Of a stretch of 64,000 nucleotides of DNA, positions 54,236-64,000 are shown one piece after another. Position 1 is the first letter of the stretch; each line of letters begins with the position of its first letter. This DNA comes from Azorinus chamasolen (Eukaryota; Mollusca; Bivalvia; Cardiida; Solecurtidae): positions 23,720,449 to 23,784,448 of the forward strand of contig OY755241.1 in assembly GCA_963576725.1 (NCBI GenBank), given 5' to 3'. Made by a program: the position numbers and the translations under genes. The notes below the pieces were generated by a model. That model was not told the DNA's origin, did not search any database, and was given only the letters and a program-made list of their open reading frames with translations.

Positions 54236-54555
54236 TTTCGTTATACATGCACTTTACCACTGTATTTGCCATCGTGGTTGTTGTAGATTAGTCGGAGAGG
54301 GGATACGTTTATTTACACTGTTTATCCTTTAGAGTGGGGATGGAATAAGTGTGAGGTTGGGCGCCCATAAACCGGTTTAACCCCCCACCAAGGCGGTACT
54401 TCGATCTTCCCCCTATTGTATTTTTGTTTTTTCTTTGTGCATCTCTTAATGTTTTTATAGTTATGTACATTTGCTGTTTCTTGTGTTGCTGTTCGGGCGA
54501 CTGTTTGTTCTGTATGTGGTGTTTCCTGCATGACTCATTTTTGTACTTTTAATGT
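54236..54555 (+). repeat. PLE 3' UTR and terminus (copy 2)
   Basis: Contains gaataagtgtgaggttgggcgcccataaaccggtttaacccccc ... ccaaggcggtacttc, and ends ggtgtttcctgcatgactcatttttgtacttttaatg. The gypsy gag resumes at about 54556. Confidence 0.75.
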
Positions 54556-56262
54556 GATTTGACAAAGAAAGGAATTTTTGAGAGGAGAATTCCGCAAATT
54601 TATCAATCAGCCCTCATACTGCAACCCAAGACGAAATGTTGCAACAAGCGTGACCAGAAGGACGGAGGGCAAATTGATGGATATTTGACATAACTACGCA
54701 TTATGGCAAGCTCCTGTGAATTCGTTCAGCTTAAAAACTCGCTGATTGGAGATAGAATTGTTTGCGGAGTAAAGACAATGTATGACTGAGACTGCTACGC
54801 GAGAGTGAACTGTATTTGCAACGAGCATTTGCCGATTGTCATGCAATAGAGACCTCGGGGCAGCAAGTGAAGTCCATAACAGGAGACATAGCAGAAACAA
54901 CAGTGAAAAGGAAAGGTGGCATGAAACGAAAGACAAACAGTACTCCAGAAAAGCCAAGAGACACAAAACTAATTTGTTTTCTGTGTGATAAAAGACACGT
55001 TTCGAACGTAAGAGAATAGTCACTTTGCAACAATGTGTTTGAAAAGCAAAATTCGAGAGCTAGACTCAACCAGTGAAGACTCGGATTTCATGGGGATAAT
55101 GTATGACAGAGTACAAGCTGTTAAAAGTGATTGGACAGTTGACTGCACTATTAACAACAACCATTCCAATTATGGTTGATACTAGAGCTTGATGTAATGT
55201 AATTAGTGCTAAAGTGCTAAGAAGCGTAAGGCCAAAGCAACACTAAACAAATACGGAGGAATGCGTATGCCATTTAGTGGTCACTCAACGAAACCATGGG
55301 GTCAGTAACCCTTCAATGTCAATTTGACAAAAATCTTGGGCAGTAAATCAAGTGAACAATTGGGACTAGTGACAAAACTATTCACAGGTAAAAGCAAAGG
55401 TCAGGACTTTCTTTAAAAGTATTCAAAAGTAAATGTATATAAATGAATAAGATGCTTACTTAAAAAACAAAAACATCATGTTGATGAAAAGGTAAAGCCA
55501 GTTGTCCATCCATCCAGAAGTTCCCATTGCATTGAAAGGCAAGGTCAGAGAAGAGTGAACCAACAGACTGGGTGAGTAGCATGGCTACTGTTGTCAAGAC
55601 TGATGGCAAAGTCAGAAGATGTTTGGGCCCAAAGACCTTAACAAAGCAATGAAGAGACTGCATTACCCATTGAAAACAGTAGAAAATGTTACAAACATGC
55701 CAGGAGCTCAAACTTTTCACCGCTGGATGCTGTATCATTATTTTGCCAGATAGAACTAGATTAATAGAGTTCAACACACGATTTGGTCGGTATAGATACT
55801 TGCGACTACCACTTGGGGTTCATAATGCACAAGAAGTGCACAAGAGTCATCATATATCATATAATACCTGGTAAAACTGTGGAGGAGCATGACAATCGCT
55901 TGAAAAGGGTACTCCAGAAGTGTAAGGAGAACAATTTGAGATTCAAAAAGTAAAAAGTCTGTTCAGAAAAACCGAAGTTCCATATGTAGGTCTATTGTTT
56001 GCAAAGGATTGTGTCAAACCTGATACAGAATAGGTGAAAGCCGTAGCTCAAATGAAGGCTCCAACAAGCAAAAACGAATTAATGACATTCCTAGGATTTA
56101 TTCAAAATCTGGCAAAGTTCATACAGAAAATGAATGAAAAGTCAGAAAAATTGAGAATTCTAGTGGAACCACGAACAGCAGTTGTTTTGAGAAATTGAAG
56201 ACACTTATGACAAATGCACCAATATTACAATACTTTGACAGTAAGCAACTGATAAGGCCTAA
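54556..56262 (+). pseudogene. Ty3/gypsy gag C-terminus, protease, RT (decayed)
   Basis: In order over several frames: SLIGDRIVCGVKTM (gag), HAIETSGQQVKSITGDIAET, a zinc-knuckle relic CFLCDKRH...HFATMC, a protease-like MVDTRA at about 55170 (usual DTGA), and RT pieces. The RT pieces are EFNTRFGRYRYLRLPLGVHN (about 55769-55825) and KAVAQMKAPTSKNELMTFLG (about 56035-56095). There are stops and shifts throughout. The coding order continues across the insertion at 56263-57548. Confidence 0.75.
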
Positions 56263-57548
56263 AAAAATTGGGTTGTTTCTGGTTACATGCCCCAAAAAAA
56301 GTTGGGTCGGTAGGTCGGGAACTTTGTTTTTTATTATTATTATTTTTTTGTCAGCAGTATGCTAAAAATCGAACTGATACCTAAATCCTAATATATATTC
56401 ATAGTAGGCATAGTCTTATATGAATAATCATCAATATTCATCAGGTAACGGTTAATCTGTGGTATGGACCTATTGGCATTTAGCACCCCACTGACACTGT
56501 AAAACTCCACTATTTACCAAATCGTATTTTCTACAAGGAATGTACTGTACGTAGTTTAACCAAGTAAACTCTTCTTTCAATTTCTGACAGAATTGCCTTT
56601 TTCCTTCCCCATATTTTCTCTTCGACGACTCCTTACATTTCCCTTTCTTTCTTGTCATCTCCACTGACCGTAAACCCAAATTGAAACTGGCATATATCGT
56701 CGCGAGTGTACATAACAGAAAAGTGGTGTTAGTGTGGGGAACCAAGATTTACGACATCTATTTTACGACATACATTTAGGGAACGTTTCATAATGTTTCA
56801 AGTGGTGTCATTATTAATCATTTGGCTAATATTTTTTCTGTAAATATATTTCCTTAAAATATAAATTTCCACAAAAACATATTTTACACGAAACCTTAAC
56901 TGAAATAAAAGCATTAGAATAACTAGCGATTTTTCGACAACGACAGTGTTTTATCACAATACCCTAACTTAATTTGAGACAACCCCGACCTCGACGTTAT
57001 GAAGGAAGTCACGTGGTTGCAAGGTGCTCGCAGCTTTCTCTACTTAGAACAATGATAAAAACAAAACAATATTAGAGCGACAGAAGGAGAAAATGAGTGG
57101 AAAAACTTGCAAAATGAATGGAATTTTTCTAGAATCGATTATTCCGCACTGGACCATTCGGACCAGTTGAATATTTAACGACTGGACCTGACCTGCACTA
57201 TACTAGAAATGTCGCTCGGTCTATGGTTAGTGTCAAACTCCGATGTATCTTTTTAGCGTTTTCTTTGACTGTGGCGAAAAAATGTTTGACCGTTGGAAAT
57301 GTTGAGATATGTCAACATAATGGGAATTTCTCCATCGGTTTTTTCTTTGAAATTCTTTCACAAAAAGTTGGATATAAAAAAGAGGCTTTTTCGAATTGGG
57401 AAGTCCCCGAAGATCGGCCTCTCACCAAACTCGTAATAATCACAAGAGACAGAACGGCGGAAATTTCTGGATGCAATAAAAAAAAAGTGAGTCGGGGGGT
57501 AAATGGACGGTCGGTCGGGTAACCAGAAACAAACCTATTTTTTTACGC
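56263..57548. mobile_element. 1.29-kb inverted-repeat element inside gypsy pol
   Basis: Left taaaaaaattgggttgtttctggttac, right ggtaaccagaaacaaacctattttttta form inverted repeats of about 27 bp with a few mismatches. GCCTA-like sequence on both sides (ggccta / cgccta) may be the target duplication. An open frame at 57223-57522 (100 codons) has no recognisable transposase motif. Superfamily unassigned. Confidence 0.7.
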
Positions 57549-58795
57549 CTAACACTGACAGTGGACGGTAGTTTAAATGTAGTAGGCGCAGGGTTGTTCA
57601 GAATGAGAGACCAGTTACATTCGCATCTCAAGCACTAACAGAGACACAACAGCGATATTCTCAAATTGAAAAACGTAACTTTGGCAGTCGTGTTTGGAGT
57701 CAGAAAATTCAAATAGTACATATTTGGTCCAAATATTGCAGTGGAATCTGATCATAAAACGCTTCAAACAATCTTCGAAAAGGGACCTCATGATATTCCA
57801 CTAAGATTTCAAAGAATGTAGCATGAACTATCCGAATATTCGTTGAATGTCATCTACAAGCCAGGAAAGACTATGTTTCTGGCAGATACATTGTCAAGTC
57901 AAGGAATTACATGGAAGAGCAAACCGAGTCATTGCAACTAGATAAATATAGAATTGCCGTCATAGAAAACTACGTGAGCATGTCACACGAGTTGTGTCTC
58001 AGTTATGCCCATAAGTCGCATCTAGGAATCGTGAAGTACAACGCGATGGCAAGAGAAAAAAATTCTGGCCGTCAATGAACAGTGCAATGGAAGATAAAAT
58101 TGCAAAATGTGAAATATGTGCCAAACATCAGTTGCAAAATCCAAACGAACCAATGATATGTATTGACATTACTGATTTGCCTTACAGCAAAATTAGTATA
58201 GACATATCCGAGATGAGAGGTCACCGGTATTTGTTGTCTGTTGACTACTACTCGAAATGGCAGGAAGTATCAAGGCTAGGCAATATGACAAACGGAAATG
58301 TTATTACTTTTCTAAAGTCACACATCTCCAAATATGGATTACTAGAAGTGGTAATTATTGACAATGCAAGACAATTCACAAGTCTAGAATTTCGTGAATC
58401 TTCAGCAAAGTACGAGTTTGAACATAAAACCACAAGTCCATATCACTACCAGTCGCATGAACATTCGGACATTGAAAAATCTGAAAAAGGCGGATAATCC
58501 GGATTTGGCATTACTTAATTATCGCAATCAACAAATTAGTGCATAATACTGTCACCAGTACAGGTGACTATGGGTCGCAGCCTCAGAACAAAGTTACCAG
58601 TGGCAAGAAAATCATTCAAATGAGAGATGTACAGGACAAATTTCGCACAAAGCAAAGTGTGTACACAATGCATTATGACAAACATGAGTCTTTTTACATG
58701 ACAGAAGGGGAATATGTCATGTTCGGACATAACAATTCCTGGGAAAACGAGACAGTTCAAAGGTTCTATGGACTACTACGGTCAACGTGATAAGG
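57549..58795 (+). pseudogene. Ty3/gypsy RNase H and integrase (decayed)
   Basis: RNase H pieces ERPVTFASQALTETQQRYSQ and VESDHKTLQTIFEKGPHDIP, then NVIYKPGKTMFLADTLS-like sequence. The integrase frame 58075-58497 includes CEICAKHQ (second half of the HHCC finger), LLSVDYYSKWQEVS (first Asp) and VVIIDNARQFTSLEFRE (second Asp). The last catalytic Glu region (SPYHYQSHEHSDIEKSEKGG) is altered. A C-terminal segment (MHYDKHESFYMTEGEYVMFG) follows in another frame to about 58790. No LTR was identified after it. Confidence 0.8.
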
Positions 58796-60203
58796 TCGCC
58801 CGTAGTTTAAGTTTAAACATTTTTATTTGCATAGTAACATGTGCAAAGGGATTGGGCTACAAGTTATTACAACATTATCATTGGCCCTTTCCCTAGACAT
58901 ATACAGTCGCATAGCATAATAAAGTAGGAAATGAAGTACTTATTTTAAAGAATAATCGGTGGCACAACCGAACTGTTGATGATACACATTAAATTTAAAT
59001 CTATTGTTACAGCCTGGGGATATCTCTGTATAGTACTATATATCGGAGTAGAGCACTTGGCTGTACCATGAATAAGGGAGTCAGATCTACGATTCAATCC
59101 TTTATTCTCTATATGTTATCTCTCTATATATCTCTATCCCTTTATGTCTGGATCTCTAACTCTGAGCTGAAATACATAACATACCCAGAATTACCACTAA
59201 ATCATGTCAATAACATAAACCATAGCACATTATCATATAAAGTGAATAGTTATATGACTATTAATCAACCTTACATTATTATAAGGTAGTTATATGACTA
59301 TTAACCAACCTTACATTATTATAAGGTGTCAAACAATTACAAGAAGTGCTATTGACAGAATTATTGGTAATAAATTACTACAGATATAAAATACATAATA
59401 TGGAATTGTCTTGCTCATGTGACTTGACATTATCAGTTAGCAATTACATCCAACAATACATTGCATATTATATCTTACCAGGTTGTGGACCTGCCCAGTA
59501 TCCTCTGTCAAACCTAAACTCCCCTCTCTCTAGCTCTGTCCTATGGCGTGCAAATGAACAATGGTTACCTGTAATAAAAGAACCATGCACCAAATAAAAC
59601 CATGCAAAGTATTACTGTAATAGGTTAATTTCCGTCCGTTTTCAGTCTTAAAGGTAAAATGTCATGCCGAACGCGTACTGAAAGGTCGAACCGATACGAG
59701 TCCGAAATGAAACGACATTAACACACCAACGGCATTACAACATTCGCAAATAATGTCATTTGAAACACCTTGCCAACTTACATGATTCACGTCAAACCAA
59801 AGACCACACCTTTCAGGGTCTATCACAACAGTCAATGTTGAATAAGGCTACTATAATGTATAGGTTTCTTCGTTGAAACCAAACTGCAGAGTGACCACAG
59901 TGACAACAAAAACTGCCGCGAAAATACGGAACAATCCGAATGATCACCACTAACATCCAATCAACGGCCAGACTATCAACATCACATGACCAAATCCACA
60001 ATATTGCTAAATATATACCAGACACACCAGTTCAACAAGCTATGAATAAAACAAAAGCTGTCAATCTAAAAATACAATGTCACGAAAGGTCAGAATGACA
60101 AATGAGCTGTCTGCTACATTATTTATCAGTAAATTAACACATGCTTCATTAATATCGGAAATATCAAAATACGTTACTTAGTCAAAGTCTGATATCAAAT
60201 TAT
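58796..60203. other. No gene recognised; small tandem duplication at 59246
   Basis: AT-rich sequence. The only structure seen is agttatatgactattaa(t/c)caaccttacattattataaggt repeated back to back (59246-59284, 59285-59324). Several short open frames without family resemblance. Confidence 0.5.
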
Positions 60204-60266
60204 TGAGTGGGTGAGTGAGTCGGGTTTTACGGCACTGCGACACTGAATATTTCATATAGCGCCGAT
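60204..60266 (-). mobile_element. SINE 3' fragment, reverse orientation
   Basis: gtgagtgagtcgggttttacggcactgcgacactgaatatttc is the reverse complement of a SINE tail of the 18026 type (gaaatattcagtg ... cgtaaaacccgactcactcac). Confidence 0.75.
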
Positions 60267-60887
60267 TAATGATGAGATGACGTGATGAATTATTGAAATT
60301 ATTAAAGTCACCGTTTTTTACATCCAGACATTTCTCATGTATGATTTGCGTAATTTGACAGGTACATTAAGATGACAAACAGGGGCATTATGATTACTCA
60401 TTGCTCTATCAACTTCAACAATATAGGCACTAGTATACGAGCAACATTCACTTATTGAAATTGGATCTAAAGGTTTTCTACTAGCACCACCAATACGAGT
60501 TGGTTCATTTATAATATTGGGCAGACCAAATTGAAAGTTAAATCATTTAATGGATGTCTACCAAAATCAGAAAGCATATCAACATTTATGTCTCCAGTTA
60601 TGAGAATATGATTCGATGTCTCACTAGCTTTATCAACAGAATATTTAACAAAAATCCCAACATATAGCACTTCGGGGGTCTGTACACATTGCACAACATT
60701 AAAGTTATACTATTAAGTTTAACTTCAAGCCATATTGTTTCCTCTAATGGCGATTGCCGTAATGGTCATTGCGCCTAGCACAAACGAACGTGTCAGAGCA
60801 GTAAATTAAAATCCTTCAACCCGCAAATTTCGGTCTTTCCTGAAAGGAGAACAAAAGTTATCTAATTAAAATGTCGTCTGTTTGTAT

Positions 60888-61735
60888 TTTATTATACCCC
60901 CCTTTTGAAAAAATGGGGGTATATGGCTTTGCACATGTTGGTCGGTCGATCTGTCGGTAGATCGATGGTTTCCGAATAACTAACAAAAGACTTTGCGTAG
61001 AATCTTCAAACTTGCTGTGGTGGTTGGTCATGACAACTAGATGACCCCTATTGTTTTTGAGGTCACTAGGTCAAAGGTCAAGGTCACAATGACCGTAACC
61101 TGTTAAATAGTTTCCGATCAATAACTGCTGAAGGGTTGGCGAAGGATCTTCAAACTTGCTGTGGTGGTTGGTCATGACAACTAGATGACCCCTATTGTTT
61201 TTTAGGTCACTTGGTCAAAGGTCAAGGTCACAATGACCGTAACCTGTTAAATAGTTTCCGATCAATAACTGCTGAAGGGTTTGGCTTAGGATCTTCAAAC
61301 TTGCTGCGGTGGTTGGTCATAACGACTAGATGACCCCTATTGTTGTTTAGGTCACTAGGTCAAAGGTCAAGGTCACCATGACCTTAATTTATGAAATGGT
61401 TCCGATAAATAACTGCCGAATGGTTAGGTTCGGGATCTTCAAACTCGCTGTGGTGGTTTGTTATGACCACTAGCTGACCCCTATAGTAGTTGAGGTCACT
61501 AGGTCAAAGGTCATGGTTGCCATGACCTTGTCAAAGGTCATGGTTGCCATGACCTTAACTTATGAAATGTTTTTAGATCAATAAATGATCAGTGGTTTGG
61601 CTTAGGATCTTCAAAGTTGCCTTGTTGATTAGTCATGACCACTAGATGACCTCTATAATTGAGGTCACTAGATCAAAGGTCAGGGGGTCTGGGGGTATAC
61701 ATGTTTTACAAACATCTCTTGTTATCTAAGTTTCA
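60888..61735 (+). mobile_element. pearl/HINE-like element, about five core units
   Basis: Head hairpin tatacccccttttgaaaaaatgggggtata, then a degenerate CGGT/GATC stretch (gtcggtcgatctgtcggtagatcg), then core units marked by gatcttcaaacttgctgtggtgg at about 61001, 61148, 61290, 61434 and 61605 (spacing near 143 bp). It ends acaaacatctcttgtt. Each unit carries aggtcactaggtcaaaggtcaaggtca-type AGGTCA direct repeats. Same part order and same termini as 32046-33066 in the opposite orientation, although the cores differ. Confidence 0.8.
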
Positions 61736-62656
61736 GTAAGGCATATTATAATTGTATTCTTCTGCGATTTCTGCAAGATACTGCCTTCTTATACATCTTC
61801 GTGCATTCCAGTTACAAATAGAGATTTCGGTAAAATTGCATTGGTTTCTTTCGACGTCCATTGCCAAAACAATTAGAATCATAATAAGAAGCTGAAAATG
61901 ACTATTTTGAAAATAACTTTAACAGTGAGAAATTCAAGTCGACTTATTGTTTCAATCAGACCTGGGGTTAATTCCATGGCAATGTAATTAATTAAATTAC
62001 AATTACTTTGCCAAATGTAATTATTAATTACATCTCAATTACTTTCAAAAGGCTGGAAACAAGAAATGCTTTAGAAAACAAGTTTATTAAGTAACACAAC
62101 TAGTGCATGTACATGTTAGTATGCATGTAAATGACCAGTAACATATTTACAGTTATTGGATTATGTTCATGTATCAGAAGTATTTTTTATAAACAGCCTA
62201 GTGACCTAAAGTGCTCACTGGATATACATATACATACCAATATACCAAGGAGTAAATCTTCATCAGAAAGTTGCCATAAACATGTTATTTTACACTGTGT
62301 CAAGAAAGAATTTGTATTGATCTGTCCATGTTGGTCAGAACATTGTCACATTCCAGAACCTCAGTACTTTGATTTGTTAGAATCAAGTGGAGAGCGATGC
62401 AATGTTATTTACGGGTGACTGGTTTATGAACTGTCATTGGCTATTGTCAGATACAAAAAGGCAGTCGTTCCGTTGAAATGGTAGTCCAAGAAATTGATGG
62501 TTTGAGAACTGGACGTTGAATTAAGTAAGTTTTCCCTTTGGTTCGTGTTCTGTAGCTTAGCATAGGAATTCCGCGTGGATTGTCATTTCACATTTTTGTA
62601 GAGTAGTCTAGTAAAAATCGTCCTTTTTAACTTGTAGACTTTGTCACGTCCCATAC
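61736..62656. other. No gene recognised
   Basis: An inverted aattacatttggcaaagtaattg-type stretch (about 61985-62045, taattaattaaattacaattac / gtaattattaattacat) is the only structure noted. A 95-codon open frame at 62131 has no supporting features. Confidence 0.45.
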
Positions 62657-62819
62657 CTGCCACAGAGAGGTTTTCTACGTATTTACAGTAAAAGAGGCTG
62701 GTTGTCACAGACGAATTCCCTTTTCCGCCCTTATCATAAGACCAAATGCATATTCTCTGACCGTAATTTAAGCGTTGGAAGGGTCTAATGGATGTTGTCT
62801 CAGATTCCGAGTCGTCCAT
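62657..62819 (-). CDS. Possible first exon of a minus-strand gene
   Basis: ATG at plus 62819-62817, then MDDSESETTSIRPFQRLNYG... for 54 codons and one base to the donor GCAG|GTATGG (plus 62656). Acidic start, then mixed composition; no signal peptide or known domain. The end phase (1) matches the start phase of the protease exon at 43730 (together a GAG codon), so it could begin that gene, 19 kb away. It could equally belong to another gene or be chance. Confidence 0.33.
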
Positions 62820-64000
62820 GCTGTGTATCTAGTGACAGTAATAACGGAGTGGTGTAGCAGGCATCATGTTATCCTTTTACGTTTGCTTGTACAAGAGAAC
62901 TTGTTCTAGTGAGAACTGCAATGCGTGTAGTTGTACTTTAAATACCGACGCACATGTAGATAGACACTAGAGACTATTTTATTTCCTTATTTTAGAGCAA
63001 TTTCTATTGTGTTTATATAAATGTGAGGTTAGACGCAATTGTGATTCCGAAATTCGTTTCAATAGAACAAGTAAATAACGAGACTGTCCAGTATATCAAT
63101 CTATTTGAATATACACTGTACTTATCAACATAATATAACGTACAATGCAACTATGTTTATATCATTTATAATTATCGACAAAATAGGCCGCAAGCTCTTT
63201 TTATGTTGCAGGTATTTAACCACTCTGTAATATGAACAATGAGGTTAGAATGGTTGCCTAGGAAACATTATATCACCATCAGTGCTATATGATTTGTCCC
63301 AAATTTATTTATCTAACAATATTGGTGATATTCAGTGATCATAGTAAACTTTAGCTAACCATTTTGCACTTTTCTTTGCTTTATAAGAGAAAGACTGGTG
63401 TTTGTCGAAAATTTCAGTATCTATTACTGTTCTCATAAATATTCATACATATGCAAATTAGTTTATCAGAAAAGTAATATTTACTATTAAAGCAATGCCT
63501 CATATCTATGTAACAATTGATTTCATGATTCATCAAAAATAACTGAGATCTAGCGGAGTATTACAGGTGGATGTCAAATTTTCCAATATTTGTGAAAGGA
63601 TCGGTTACCATTGAAACCGTTACAATGTTACTTACAGTTCATTGTTTGGGTGTCAATTTAGATACTTAGTTTTCTGAGTATTCTGTCATCAATTTAAACT
63701 ACATTTGAAGTTGTTTGCTGATATTGGTAGGATAAAAAATTGAGAGGTTTCCGTTATTTCTGTATTCTTTTGCTAGTTTTTAATTATTCTCATTAAAATT
63801 CATGTGTATGCAAATAAAGTAATTCCTAAGTATAGCCTTTAAACCAAAGCACAAGGTCTTAGCTTTAATTAGGTACCAGTTTTATACAGTTAGCACAAAA
63901 ACTTCCTGTGATATGGAAGTTTGTTGCAGGAAGGTGTCGACTAACAAAAATGTGTGAACAGAGTGAAATGAATGGTTACTATGGAAATAGTTAAAAAGTT
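62820..64000. other. No gene recognised
   Basis: AT-rich sequence with no repeat family, long ORF or RNA signal that I could support. Confidence 0.45.

Noticed and set aside
54236..54555. Definite SECIS element in the PLE 3' UTR
   Set aside because: GTGA ... AAA ... GA-like pieces exist, but I could not fit a convincing quartet with a 12-14-bp helix and an apical AA loop. Left as a test, not a call.

Overview
This is a eukaryotic, AT-rich, intron-rich and repeat-saturated window. The repeats point to a bivalve mollusc, perhaps a venerid-type clam. They are pearl/HINE-like elements with an ACGG microsatellite and AGGTCA-containing tandem cores, tRNA-derived SINEs with a bivalve-style tail, and a Penelope-like retroelement (PLE) of the Naiad type. 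The species call is inference.

Host genes. (1) Plus strand, 6465-22490: the last eight coding exons of a lysine/glutamate-rich coiled-coil protein. All junctions have AG/GT sites and the reading frame stays continuous for 401 residues to a TAG stop. The 5' part lies left of the window. (2) Minus strand: two phase-matched exons (43730-43497 and 38626-37956) of a trypsin-like serine protease. They carry the His box, the Asp box and a GASGGPL Ser box. A possible first exon (62819-62657) is phase-compatible but unproven. (3) A 150-codon zinc-finger-like ORF at 40339-40791 of unknown nature.

Mobile DNA, left half (1-26 kb). Introns and flanks are packed with short non-autonomous elements. Family M1 has TTAA|CCCTTT termini (piggyBac-like) and a central hairpin. 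M2 has TA|CAGTAAAACC termini (pogo/Tc1-like). M3 carries an inverted 'ccaccaaaccctatgttgtgac' block. M4 has TTAA|CCCATTCCCTCAT termini. Several are nested and give relative ages: M2 in M1, SINE in M1, M1 in M3, M1 in pearl.

Middle (27-36 kb). A degenerate segmental triplication, interrupted by a 1-kb long-inverted-repeat element, a pearl array and a 160-bp palindrome.

Right half (39-59 kb). A decayed Ty3/gypsy element (gag 48046-48332, remainder 54556-58795). Its gag is split by a mariner remnant and a PLE complex of about 5.3 kb, and its pol is split by a 1.3-kb inverted-repeat element. A second PLE copy lies at 44.8-47.2 kb. The PLE pieces comprise a GIY-YIG endonuclease module, a linker with a UxC/CxC-type motif, the RT, and 3' UTR blocks. 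They carry in-frame TGA codons at functionally telling positions. One RT position has TGA in two diverged copies, and one TGA sits in the first position of the CxC-type linker motif. This fits the reported selenocysteine-encoding Naiads of clams and is the strongest biological signal in the window.
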